Positions 1-7,896 of a stretch of 64,000 nt of DNA are shown here, piece by piece. Made by a program: the position numbers and the translations under genes. The notes under the pieces are model-generated. The model saw nothing but the letters and a program-made list of their open reading frames with translations. It was not told the origin of the DNA and did no database searches. Where the stretch lies: positions 44,782-108,781 of the forward strand of contig JBQTIR010000009.1 of the NCBI GenBank assembly GCA_052387905.1, in the 5' to 3' direction. Source of the stretch: JBQTII01 sp052387905. GTDB lineage: Bacteria > Actinomycetota > Actinomycetes > Sporichthyales > Sporichthyaceae. The stretch's first letter is position 1; each line of letters starts with the position of its first letter.

Positions 1-3000
1 CGAAGGCAGCGATGGTGGCGTGGTCGTAGCGGCGCACGTCGTAGGCGAACACCAGCGAGCGGGTGGCGGTGCCGGCCACGGTGACCAGGTCCACCGACAG
101 GTCCAGGCCTGCGGTCGCGGTCGGGACGTCGATCTCGGTGGCGGCCAGCGCGCCGAAGGAGAAATTGCGTTCCGCGACGCTCTGGTGTCCGACGAACACC
201 TGCACGATCGGGTTGCGTGCGGGGACCCGCGCCCGGTCGAGCGCGGCGACCACCCAGTCGAAAGGAACGTCGGCGTGGGCAGCGGCGTCCAGGACCGCAT
301 CCCGGCTGCGCTGGAGCAGCTGACGGAAACTCAGCTCCTCACTGACCTGGACCCGGACCGCCATGGTGTTGACGAACATCCCGACCGCGCGGGCCAGCGC
401 CGGATCCTCCCGTCCAGCGATCGGCATGCCCAGCACCACATCGCCGCGTCGGCCCGCCGGACCGGGCTCGGCCGCAGTGCCGACCCGGGCCAGGACCGCG
501 GCGACGCCGGCGTGCACCACTGCGGTCTCGCCCGCGTGCAGCTCGCGCGCCACGACGGCCAGGGCGTGACCGACCTCGGCCGGCAGGTCCACGATCAGGA
601 CGCCTTCGGCGCCCGCGCGACCCACGATGTCGCTGGCCCGATCGCCGATCAGGGTGCACTCCGGCGGAGCGTCACCGAGCGCAGTGCTCCACCAGGTGAG
701 CTGTCCGCGGGCGAGCTCGCTCGGTGCGCCGGCCAACCCCAGCCGCGCCGCCTGCCACCGGGCGTAGTCGCCGTAGGTGACCGGGAGCGGAGCCCAGTCC
801 GGCGCGCGGTCGGCGCAGCGCGCGGCGTAGGCGGCCGCCAGGTCGACGCGGAGCAACTCCAGCGACCACCCGTCGATCGCGATGTGATGGGCCACCAGGA
901 CAAGGCGCGCGTGCGCCGGGCCCACCTGTAACAGGTGGGCGCGCACCGGAGGGTCGGGGTGCAGGGCGATCCGTTCCTCGGCGGCCGCCGCGACCGCTGC
1001 CTGGACGCGCTCGGCCGCGACGGTGGCAATCCTGAGCGGCCAGTGCGCGGAGGCTGTGGGGAGCACCCTCGGTGTGGGCCCACCGGGGTCGGCGAACACG
1101 GTGCGTAAGGGTTCATGACGTGCCATCAGGTCGTTCAGGGCGGTTTGTAGCGCCGCGAGGTCGATCTCACCCCGCAATTGCAGGGCGAGGACGAGGTTGT
1201 CCGAGGGCCCGGATTCGTTCAGCGCCGCGGTCACCCACATGGCGACCTGGGCCGGCGCGGGCGGCGTTGGCCCGTCCGCGGAGGTGGGCTCGAGGCTGGG
1301 GGCGAGCCGGCTGCCACCCGAGGGCTCGTCGGTCTGCAGGGTCGTGATTGCCGCGGCCAAGCCGGCGGGCGTCGGGTGGGACAGGACATCACGCAGCGTC
1401 AAGCCGCCGACGCCCAGCACCCGGCGCAGGCGGACCAGCAACAGCCCGGCGAGCAGGGAATGCCCACCGAGGTCGAAGAAGTCGTCGTCGATCCCGAGAC
1501 CGGCCGTATCCTCCCCGGTACTGCGTCGGCGGGTCGTCGCCTGCAGGTCCAGCACGCCCGCGAAGGCCTCGACGACCGCGGCCTGCACCTGGGTTCGCGC
1601 TGCTCCACCTCGGCCGCGGTGCGCCGGCGCAGGCCCGGCCAGCGCGGCGCGGTCCAGCTTGCCTGCGGGGGTCCGCGGCAGGGCATCGAGCACCAGCAGC
1701 TCGGCGGGGACCCCCGCGTCCGGCAGGCGCCCCAGCGCGAAGGCCCGCACCGCTGCCACCTCCGCCGCCGGATTGCCGAGTACCAGGTACCCGACGAGGC
1801 GGCCTTGGTGGGCGATCACCGCCGCGTCTGCCACCCCCGGTGCCTCGCGCAGGACCGCCGCGACCTCACCGGGTTCGATCCGGTGCCCGCGGATCTTGAC
1901 CTGGTCGTCGGTGCGGCCGACAAAGCGCAGCACGCCGCGCTCGTCGACCGCCACGAGATCACCGGTGCGGTACATCCGCCCGCCCGGCTCCCACGGGCAG
2001 GCGACGAAGCGGCTCGCGGTCTCGGCGGGCCGGCCCTGATAACCGCGGGCGAGCGCGGTTCCGGACAGGTACAGCTCGCCCTCCCCCGTGGGCACCTCGC
2101 GCAGGTTCGCGTCGAGGACCACGGCGCCGGTGCCGGCGACCGGCCCGTCGCCGAGGTGAGCCGCGCTCCCGCCGTGCCAGCCGTAGGCGTCCACCGTCGC
2201 CTCGGTCGGCCCGTAGAGGTCGTGCACGGCCACACCGGGCAGCGCGCACAGTTGCTCCCACAGCGCCGGCGGGGTCGCCTCGCCGCCGACCAGCAGCACC
2301 GACGGGCAGGTTCCGGGCTCCAGCAGTCCGGCGGTGGCCAGCACCGGCAGGTACGTCGGTGTGGTGTCCAACATGTCCACGCGGTGGGTGCGCACGGCCG
2401 AGACGACGACGTCGGGGTCGCGGTAGTCGTCGATGACCACCAGTTCATGGCCGTCGAAGAGCCAGAGCAGCGGTTCCCACGACCCGTCGAAGGAGAAGGT
2501 CGCCAGATGCGCGACGCGTGCCGTGCGCCCGAGCGCGGCGCGGGCGGGCGTCATCAGGTCACGCTGGTGGGAGGCGAACAAGGCGCCCAGCGCGGCTCGG
2601 GTGAGCACGACACCTTTGGGCCGCCCGGTGGACCCGGAGGTGTAGATGAGCGCGGCGGCACCGGAACCGGGGACCGGCCCGAACGTGGGGGTGGGCGCTG
2701 GCGCGGCGACGGGCTCACCGCGCGGATCGAGCAGGACCCGGGCCGGCCCGTACGGGCAGCACGGCGCGAGGTCGGCGGTCGTGAGGACCGTCCGCGTGCG
2801 GGCGTCGTCGCCGATCTGCTGGCGGCGGGCGGCCGGGAGGTCCGGATCGAGGTACACGTAGGCCGCGCCGGCGCGCAGCACTCCGAGAATCGCGGGCACC
2901 GTGAGGGCACGGGGCAGGCACAGCGCGACGACGTCCTCTCCCCTGGCGCCGGCGGCGTGCACCGCGGCCGCGATCGCGTCGACAGTCGCACTCAGTTCGG

Positions 3001-3088
3001 CGAAGGTCCACCGCCGTGCCGAGGTGCGCAACGCGGGCACATCGGGTGCGGTCCGGGCCAGGTCGGCCAGCAGCGACAGCGGCGTCAC
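1..3088 (-). CDS. Siderophore-type non-ribosomal peptide synthetase, A-PCP-C..., C-terminus outside window
   Basis: Multimodular synthetase fragment of about 1029 residues with no stop before the left edge. The order is adenylation domain (about 1-500), peptidyl carrier domain (about 525-600) and condensation domain (about 605 onward). Visible motifs are A3 YTSGSTGRPKG near residue 149, FDGSWEP, YGPTE, the A10 lysine in PAGKLDR (K477), the carrier motif LGGHS with phosphopantetheine Ser544, and the condensation motif HHIAIDG at 734-740. All catalytic positions look intact. The GTG start overlaps the upstream acyltransferase stop (GTGA), so the two genes are probably translationally coupled. 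No condensation domain precedes the first A domain, so this chain may start the product or receive a substrate in trans. I cannot read a reliable substrate from the A-domain pocket. A siderophore role is inferred from the neighbour and the iron box. Confidence 0.9.
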   Translation of the reverse strand, partial: MTPLSLLADLARTAPDVPALRTSARRWTFAELSATVDAIAAAVHAAGARGEDVVALCLPRALTVPAILGVLRAGAAYVYLDPDLPAARRQQIGDDARTRTVLTTADLAPCCPYGPARVLLDPRGEPVAAPAPTPTFGPVPGSGAAALIYTSGSTGRPKGVVLTRAALGALFASHQRDLMTPARAALGRTARVAHLATFSFDGSWEPLLWLFDGHELVVIDDYRDPDVVVSAVRTHRVDMLDTTPTYLPVLATAGLLEPGTCPSVLLVGGEATPPALWEQLCALPGVAVHDLYGPTEATVDAYGWHGGSAAHLGDGPVAGTGAVVLDANLREVPTGEGELYLSGTALARGYQGRPAETASRFVACPWEPGGRMYRTGDLVAVDERGVLRFVGRTDDQVKIRGHRIEPGEVAAVLREAPGVADAAVIAHQGRLVGYLVLGNPAAEVAAVRAFALGRLPDAGVPAELLVLDALPRTPAGKLDRAALAGPAPAHRGRGGAARTQVQAAVVEAFAGVLDLQATTRRRSTGEDTAGLGIDDDFFDLGGHSLLAGLLLVRLRRVLGVGGLTLRDVLSHPTPAGLAAAITTLQTDEPSGGSRLAPSLEPTSADGPTPPAPAQVAMWVTAALNESGPSDNLVLALQLRGEIDLAALQTALNDLMARHEPLRTVFADPGGPTPRVLPTASAHWPLRIATVAAERVQAAVAAAAEERIALHPDPPVRAHLLQVGPAHARLVLVAHHIAIDGWSLELLRVDLAAAYAARCADRAPDWAPLPVTYGDYARWQAARLGLAGAPSELARGQLTWWSTALGDAPPECTLIGDRASDIVGRAGAEGVLIVDLPAEVGHALAVVARELHAGETAVVHAGVAAVLARVGTAAEPGPAGRRGDVVLGMPIAGREDPALARAVGMFVNTMAVRVQVSEELSFRQLLQRSRDAVLDAAAHADVPFDWVVAALDRARVPARNPIVQVFVGHQSVAERNFSFGALAATEIDVPTATAGLDLSVDLVTVAGTATRSLVFAYDVRRYDHATIAAF

Positions 3089-3672
3089 GACCGGGGGCGG
3101 ATCATCAGCGCGGCCCGCTTGTGCGGCAGCGACACCTCATCGAGGAGGGCGAACCCGGCCCGGGCGAACATGGCCCGGGCCGCGCCGTGGCCCGCTTCCG
3201 GATCGGCGAGGATCCGGGTGCAGGCCGGGTCACTTTGCCACAGCCCCTCGCAGATCACCCGGACCAACGTGGTGCCCAGCCCCTGCCCGGTCCGCGTCTG
3301 GTCGCCGATGGCGAGGTGTATCCCGAGGTCGCCAGGCTGGGCGTCGTAATGCGCGGCGACCACGTCCCGGGCTGGCCGGTAGATCTCGACGTAGGCCAGG
3401 TCAGTGCCTTCGCGGGAGGCGATCCACGGGCGGGAGTGCTCACCCGCGGTCTGCGCGGACAGCTCCTGCGCCCAGCGCTGCGCAGGCCAGGCCTGCCCCC
3501 ACCGGGCGGCGATGTGGGGGGAGTTCATCCACTGGTGCACCAGGGCGAGGTCGACGCCGGTGCTGCTCGCCCGGCGCAGGGCCCACCCCTGACCTACCGC
3601 CGGGGTGGGCGGCGGACCGGCCGCCAGCACCGCCGCCGAGCAGACCTCGGTCACCGCGCGCGTGGTCGACAT
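3085..3672 (-). CDS. Siderophore-type GNAT N-acyltransferase (IucB/RhbD/MbtK-like)
   Basis: Protein of 195 residues that fits the GNAT subfamily acylating hydroxylamine or lysine groups during hydroxamate siderophore assembly. The family signature DLGIHLAIGD followed by TGQGLG (acetyl-CoA phosphate loop) is clear in the centre, after a typical N-terminal segment with HQWMNSPHIAARWGQ. I chose the ATG at 3672 because GGGGAG sits 5 nt upstream; an in-frame start 19 codons earlier lacks this. The stop overlaps the NRPS start by 4 bp. A candidate iron box lies 64 bp upstream. The exact acyl donor and acceptor cannot be told from sequence. Confidence 0.85.
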   Translation of the reverse strand: MSTTRAVTEVCSAAVLAAGPPPTPAVGQGWALRRASSTGVDLALVHQWMNSPHIAARWGQAWPAQRWAQELSAQTAGEHSRPWIASREGTDLAYVEIYRPARDVVAAHYDAQPGDLGIHLAIGDQTRTGQGLGTTLVRVICEGLWQSDPACTRILADPEAGHGAARAMFARAGFALLDEVSLPHKRAALMIRPRS

Positions 3673-3735
3673 ACCTGCTCCCCATCGAGATGGACCGGGC
3701 CGTCGGTCACGTCTGCTGTGTGAGGCCAAGCTTAC

Positions 3736-3754
3736 CTAAGTAAGGCTCACGTTC
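3736..3754 (-). promoter_or_regulatory. Candidate iron box (IdeR/DmdR1 operator) of the siderophore operon
   Basis: The plus-strand sequence CTAAGTAAGGCTCACGTTC matches 14 of 19 positions of the DtxR-family consensus TWAGGTWAGSCTWACCTWA. It lies in the AT-richer stretch just upstream of the acyltransferase-NRPS operon, where an iron-dependent repressor would block transcription. Family knowledge supports the consensus; binding is inferred. Confidence 0.6.
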
Positions 3755-3760
3755 GTCCAT

Positions 3761-3858
3761 GGCGGGCCGGTGCCCGCCACCTCCGCACGGCTGCTCGACC
3801 TGCAGCGTCACCCCCAACGCCCGCTGGCCGCCGCCCCGGTGCGGGAGCGACGGCCAGC
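3761..3858 (-). terminator. Two stem-loops downstream of the RTX-like gene
   Basis: An 8-bp perfect stem (GCTGGCCG at 3823-3830 with CGGCCAGC at 3851-3858) lies about 20 bp after the RTX-like stop codon. A second 7-bp stem with a CGGT loop (GGCGGGC at 3761-3767, GCCCGCC at 3772-3778) follows just before the iron box. No T tract is present, as is usual in actinobacteria. They probably separate the two iron-linked transcription units. Confidence 0.5.
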
Positions 3859-3877
3859 CGGTGGTGATCAGCGTGGG

Positions 3878-5374
3878 TCAGGGGATGTTGGTCTTGGTCT
3901 CGCAGGAGCCGGCACCGAACTCGGTGTCGGTCCCGCCGCCTCCGTCGCAGGTGTCGGTTCCGCCGCCGCCGCCGAGACGATCGTCGCCGTCACCGGCGTT
4001 GATCGTGTCGCTTCCCTCGCCGCCGAGGATCAACGGCTCGTTGCCGGCGCCGGTGTTGATGATGTCGTTGCCACCGCCGAAGATGACCCGCGCCTGGTTG
4101 GGGGTCTCCGCTGCCACGGCGGTTCCGTCGGCGTTGTTGGCGTTGCGGGCGAAGCTGTCCCCGGCCACCACGGCGCGGCGGGCGTTGCCGTCAGTGCCGA
4201 ACCCGTCGATGCCCGAGCCCAGCGTGATGCGGTCGTTGCCGCCACCGAAGGAGTCGGCCTGACCGTTGGTGTAGTGGTCACCGATCACGAACAGGCTCCC
4301 GACCCCGGCCGGGATCCCGAACTGGGCGGTGCCGTACCCGCTGGGTCCGCTGAGGGTGTCGTTGCCGCCCTTGCCCGTCACCAGGCGGTCCCCGAAGTGG
4401 TCACCGGTCAGGTTCTGGGTGAACCCGCCGACCTTGGTGAGGATGTCGTCGCCACCGTTGCCGGCGATCGAGCCACCGAACGGCGGGCCCGGCGGCGGCC
4501 CGGCCGGGACGTTCTCGGTCCGGCTGACGTGGTCCCCGACGAGGTCGTCGCGCAGGCCGCCGTTGTCGCGCAGCTGGTCCTTGCCACCGTTGCCGGTGAT
4601 GTTGCCGCCCTCGGTGACGATGTGGTCACCGACGAGGAAGTCGAAGGAATTCACGAACGGGTTGTTCGGGTCCGTGTCCCCCATGGAGCGCAGCCGGTCA
4701 TTGCCGCCATCGCCGACGATGTCGCCGAGTTCTCCGGCGAAGTGGTCCCCGACGAGCTGGTCGCCGACGAAGGGAGAGTCCACCGTGTTCACACCGATAT
4801 TGCCGGAATCGAGCAGCACGTCGTCGCCGCCGTCGCCGAAGACCGACCCGTCGTCGGTGGAGTGGTCCCCGATCAGCAGGTCGTTGCCGTCCCCGCCCAG
4901 GATCCGGTCGTCGCCGGCGAGCTGGTTGACATCGCCGGCCTCGTAGTTGGCATCGCCGACCGCGAGGTCGTCGCCCGGGCCCGCGTCGATGCGGTCGTTG
5001 CCCTTGCCGCCGCCGACGTCGTCGTTGCCGCCCTTGGCGCAGATGCGGTCGTTGCCGCCGCGGCCCAGGATCAGGTCGTCGCCGCCGGTCGCGATGATGA
5101 CGTCGTCACCGCTCGTGCCGGTGATGATCCGGTCGAAGTCACCGCCCGGGTCCGGCTCGCCCTTGACGCCCTTGGTCTCCGCCTTGCCGAAGCACTTCGT
5201 CCCGTCCGGCGACAGCCCGCCCAGGTTGGCCGGTGCAGACGCGGCGGTTCGCCCCACCGACTCGGTGGTTCCGGCGTTCGCAGTCCCGGCCGATCCCGCA
5301 ACCCCGACGAGGCCAACTCCCAGTGCAACCGCACTCGCGATCGCCGTTCCCACCCTGGTGCGCGATGTGCGCAT
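3878..5374 (-). CDS. Secreted RTX-like calcium-binding repeat protein
   Basis: Protein of 498 residues. It begins with a Sec signal peptide (MRTSRTR, a hydrophobic run, then a probable cut after TANA near residue 34), so it should be exported. From about residue 85 to the end there are many glycine/aspartate nonapeptides of the GGxGxD type (GGDDLILG, GGNDRICA, GGDGNDLL), which form calcium-binding beta-rolls in this family. A second recurring unit ends in GDH (IGDH, VGDH, TGDH) about every 40-50 residues. The C-terminus has five repeats and two cysteines. The start was chosen for GGGGAG 5 nt upstream and for the signal peptide. There is no enzymatic domain. An iron-box-like site upstream suggests induction under iron starvation; function beyond surface or calcium binding is unknown. 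Confidence 0.8.
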   Translation of the reverse strand: MRTSRTRVGTAIASAVALGVGLVGVAGSAGTANAGTTESVGRTAASAPANLGGLSPDGTKCFGKAETKGVKGEPDPGGDFDRIITGTSGDDVIIATGGDDLILGRGGNDRICAKGGNDDVGGGKGNDRIDAGPGDDLAVGDANYEAGDVNQLAGDDRILGGDGNDLLIGDHSTDDGSVFGDGGDDVLLDSGNIGVNTVDSPFVGDQLVGDHFAGELGDIVGDGGNDRLRSMGDTDPNNPFVNSFDFLVGDHIVTEGGNITGNGGKDQLRDNGGLRDDLVGDHVSRTENVPAGPPPGPPFGGSIAGNGGDDILTKVGGFTQNLTGDHFGDRLVTGKGGNDTLSGPSGYGTAQFGIPAGVGSLFVIGDHYTNGQADSFGGGNDRITLGSGIDGFGTDGNARRAVVAGDSFARNANNADGTAVAAETPNQARVIFGGGNDIINTGAGNEPLILGGEGSDTINAGDGDDRLGGGGGTDTCDGGGGTDTEFGAGSCETKTNIP

Positions 5375-5437
5375 GACTGCTCCCCTGTTCGTCCTGAGCG
5401 CCTCGCGGCCATCGAGCGACACCGCATCTTCCAGAAC

Positions 5438-5456
5438 GAAGGTAAGCCTTAGTAGC
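5438..5456 (-). promoter_or_regulatory. Candidate iron box upstream of the RTX-like gene
   Basis: GAAGGTAAGCCTTAGTAGC matches positions 2-14 of TWAGGTWAGSCTWACCTWA without a mismatch (13 of 19 overall) and lies 63 bp upstream of the RTX-like start. The right half is poor, so it is weaker evidence than the site at 3736, but the pairing of two such sites in one locus supports it. Confidence 0.5.
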
Positions 5457-5487
5457 CGTTCGGTGAGCCGCGACTCGCCCGTCCGGG

Positions 5488-6120
5488 TTAAAGGATCCGG
5501 AGCCAGTTCCGCAGCAGCGTCGCGCCGGCGTCGCCGGACTTCTCCGGGTGGAACTGCGTTGCGCACAGCGCGCCGTTCTCCACCGCGGCCACGAACGGCT
5601 CGCCGTGCGTGGTCCAGCTGACCTGAGGCGGCGGGAACGGTTTGGTGACAACCAGGTCCCAGCGACGGGCGGCGTAGGAGTGCACGAAGTAGAACCGCTC
5701 GCCTTCGATCCCGGCGAACAGGGCGCTGCCCGCAGCGGCGGCGACGGTGTTCCACCCCATGTGCGGCAGCACCGGGGCGTGCAGTCGCTCGACGACGCCG
5801 GGCCACTCCGCGCAGCCCGCCGTGGTCACGCCGTGTTCGACGCCGGTGTCGAAGAGCACCTGCATCCCGACGCAGATCCCCAGCACCGGGCGCCCGCCGG
5901 CCAGGCGCCGGCCGATGACCTCGGGCCCGCCGACCCCACGTAGGCCCCGCATGCATGCCTCGAAGGCCCCGACGCCGGGCACGACGAGCCCGTCCGCGTT
6001 CTCTGCGGCCTTGCGGTCGGCGGTCACCGTGACCTGCGCCCCGGCGCGCTCGAGCGCGCGCTGGGCCGAGCGCAGGTTGCCGGAGCCGTAGTCCAGGACC
6101 ACCACCTTCGGCCCGGTCAT
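5488..6120 (-). CDS. hisH: Imidazole glycerol phosphate synthase, glutamine amidotransferase subunit
   Basis: Class I glutaminase of 210 residues that supplies ammonia to HisF for imidazole ring closure in histidine synthesis. It starts with the family LDYGSGNLRS motif, has the oxyanion strand PGVGAF, the nucleophile in GICVGMQ and the His-Glu pair in FHPEKSG. The ATG at 6120 is preceded by GGGAGGGG; an in-frame start 10 codons upstream would only add glycines. It is last in hisD-C-B-H and is separated from hisB by 88 bp holding a palindromic repeat. HisF, its obligate partner, is not in the window. Confidence 0.95.
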   Translation of the reverse strand: MTGPKVVVLDYGSGNLRSAQRALERAGAQVTVTADRKAAENADGLVVPGVGAFEACMRGLRGVGGPEVIGRRLAGGRPVLGICVGMQVLFDTGVEHGVTTAGCAEWPGVVERLHAPVLPHMGWNTVAAAAGSALFAGIEGERFYFVHSYAARRWDLVVTKPFPPPQVSWTTHGEPFVAAVENGALCATQFHPEKSGDAGATLLRNWLRIL

Positions 6121-6153
6121 GCCCCTCCCACCCCCACCGCCGCTGCCCACGCC

Positions 6154-6202
6154 GTTGCGTCAGCGACAGCGCGCGCTATAGCAGCCGGTCTCGCTGACGC
6201 TA
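6154..6202. repeat. 49-bp imperfect palindrome, copy 1
   Basis: Perfect outer arms GCGTCAGCGA (6157-6166) and TCGCTGACGC (6191-6200) enclose a partly paired centre with the loop CTATAG. The element has the same length as the one at 11509 and shares about 38 of 49 bases with it. It lies between hisB and hisH, where a transcript would form a long hairpin. Confidence 0.7.
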
Positions 6203-6208
6203 CGAGAT

Positions 6209-6814
6209 TCACCGGGCGTCGGCCGAGAGTGTGCCCTTGGTCGAGGGGACCCCGGACTCGCGCGGGTCCAGCGCGACGGCGTCCCGCAGGGCCCGCGCCA
6301 CGCCTTTGAACTGGCACTCGGCGACGTGGTGGGCGTTACGCCCGCGCAGCACGTCGATGTGCAGGGCGATCTGCGCGGAGTTCACGAACGACTCCCAGAT
6401 GTGGCGGACCAGCGCCGTCTCGAAGTCCCCGATCATCGGCGAGATGCCATCGGGTTCGGTGTGCACCAGATAGGCCCGCCCGGCCAGATCGACCGCGACC
6501 CGCGCCAGCGCCTCGTCCAGCGGAACGAGCGAGTTGGCGAAGCGCCGCACCCCGGCGGCGTCGCCCAGGGCCTGCCGGAACGCGGTGCCCAGCGCGATCG
6601 AGGTGTCCTCGACGCTGTGGTGGTGGTCGATGTGCAGGTCGCCCTCGGTCTTCACCGTCAGATCGAACAGACCGTGCCGGCCCAGCTGGGAGAGCATGTG
6701 GTCGTAGAAGCCGACCCCGGTGGAGATGTCGGTCTTCCCGCTGCCGTCGAGATCGATCTCGACGAGCACATTCGACTCCTTGGTGATCCGCTCGACGCGG
6801 CCCGTCCGGCTCAT
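6209..6814 (-). CDS. hisB: Imidazoleglycerol-phosphate dehydratase
   Basis: Monofunctional HisB of 201 residues, the usual length. It dehydrates imidazoleglycerol phosphate in histidine synthesis with two manganese ions. The metal ligands are visible in GFYDHML, DLHIDHHHSVEDT and RNAHHVAE, and the second DHH-type repeat is intact. The start codon overlaps the hisC stop by 4 bp (ATGA), so it is translationally coupled to hisC. Confidence 0.96.
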   Translation of the reverse strand: MSRTGRVERITKESNVLVEIDLDGSGKTDISTGVGFYDHMLSQLGRHGLFDLTVKTEGDLHIDHHHSVEDTSIALGTAFRQALGDAAGVRRFANSLVPLDEALARVAVDLAGRAYLVHTEPDGISPMIGDFETALVRHIWESFVNSAQIALHIDVLRGRNAHHVAECQFKGVARALRDAVALDPRESGVPSTKGTLSADAR

Positions 6815-7893
6815 ACCTGAGTCTCCTTCAGAACCTCACGCAATGCGGTGAGGAAAGCGTCGTTCTCGGTCTCGGTGCCCGCGCTGACCCGCAGCCAGCC
6901 TGACAGGCCGACGTCGCGAATCAGCACGCCCCGGTCCAGCAGCCCTTGCCAGGTCACAGTCTGGTCCCCCAGACCACCGAACAGGACGAAATTAGCGTCC
7001 GAGGGGACGACGTCGAGCCCGCAGGCGGTCAGCTCGGCGACCAGGCGATCGCGTTCGCTGCGCAGCTGGCCGACCGTGGCGAGCAGGTCCGGGGCGTGGC
7101 GCAAGGCGACCCGCGCCGCGCCCTGGGTCAACTCGGAGAGGTGGTAGGGCAGGCGCACCAGCAGCAGGCACGCCACGAGCTCGGGGTCCGCGGCGAGGTA
7201 CCCGACGCGCAGCCCGGCCATGGCAAACGCCTTGCTCATGGTGCGGCTCACCACCAGGCGCGGGCGGCCGGGCAGCAGGGTGAGCGCGCTGGGTACGCCG
7301 TCGCGGGCGAACTCGGCGTACGCCTCGTCGACCACGACGATCCCGGTCGTGGCCTCGTAGACGGCCTCGATCACCGCCAGGTCCAACGCCGTGCCCGTGG
7401 GGTTGTTCGGTGAGGTCAGGAACACCACGTCCGGGCGGTGGCGACGCACGGCGCCGGTGACTGCGGCAGCGTCGAGGGTGAAGTCCACCTCCCGCTCGGC
7501 GCCGATCCACGACGTCCCGGTGGCGAGGGCGATCAGCCGGTGCATCGTGTAGGACGGTTCGAATCCCATGGCGGTGCGCCCCGCGCCCGCGAAGGTCATC
7601 AACAGCTGCTGGATGATCTCGTTGGAGCCGTTGGCCGCCCAAATCTGATCCGCTGTCAGATTGTGGCCAAGATAGCCGGCGAGGTCGGCGCGCAGCGCGA
7701 GCGCATCACGGTCCGGGTAGCGGTTCAGGGTCCTCGCGATGTCGGCCGCCACTGCGGCGAGGTCGGCCGCGAGCGCGGCCGAGGGCGGGTGCGGGTTCTC
7801 GTTGGTGTTCAGGCGGACGGGCACGTCCAGTTGCGGGGCGCCGTAGGCCGACTGGCTGCGCAGGTCATCACGCAGCGGCAGGTTGGTGTCCAC
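6811..7893 (-). CDS. hisC: Histidinol-phosphate aminotransferase
   Basis: Fold-type I PLP aminotransferase of 360 residues that converts imidazole acetol phosphate to histidinol phosphate. It shows RLNTNENP near the N-terminus, the nucleotide-binding stretch NGSNEIIQ, SPNNPTG, VVDEAYAEF and the PLP lysine K221 in SRTMSKAF. The GTG start lies 3 bp after the hisD stop; the stop overlaps hisB. Confidence 0.95.
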   Translation of the reverse strand: MDTNLPLRDDLRSQSAYGAPQLDVPVRLNTNENPHPPSAALAADLAAVAADIARTLNRYPDRDALALRADLAGYLGHNLTADQIWAANGSNEIIQQLLMTFAGAGRTAMGFEPSYTMHRLIALATGTSWIGAEREVDFTLDAAAVTGAVRRHRPDVVFLTSPNNPTGTALDLAVIEAVYEATTGIVVVDEAYAEFARDGVPSALTLLPGRPRLVVSRTMSKAFAMAGLRVGYLAADPELVACLLLVRLPYHLSELTQGAARVALRHAPDLLATVGQLRSERDRLVAELTACGLDVVPSDANFVLFGGLGDQTVTWQGLLDRGVLIRDVGLSGWLRVSAGTETENDAFLTALREVLKETQV

Positions 7894-7896
7894 GAG

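Noticed and set aside
1178..3349. Open frame of 723 codons on the plus strand
   Set aside because: It is the mirror of the NRPS adenylation and carrier region, whose minus-strand motifs are in perfect order.
4000..5150. Regularly spaced repeats that could suggest a CRISPR array
   Set aside because: The repeats are codons of RTX nonapeptides, vary in sequence and lack constant spacers.
3770..5452. Open frame of 560 codons on the plus strand with Val/Ala repeats
   Set aside because: It is the mirror image of the RTX-like repeats.
7540..7580. GGTTCGAATCCC, like a tRNA T-arm
   Set aside because: It lies within the hisC coding sequence and no cloverleaf can be formed around it.
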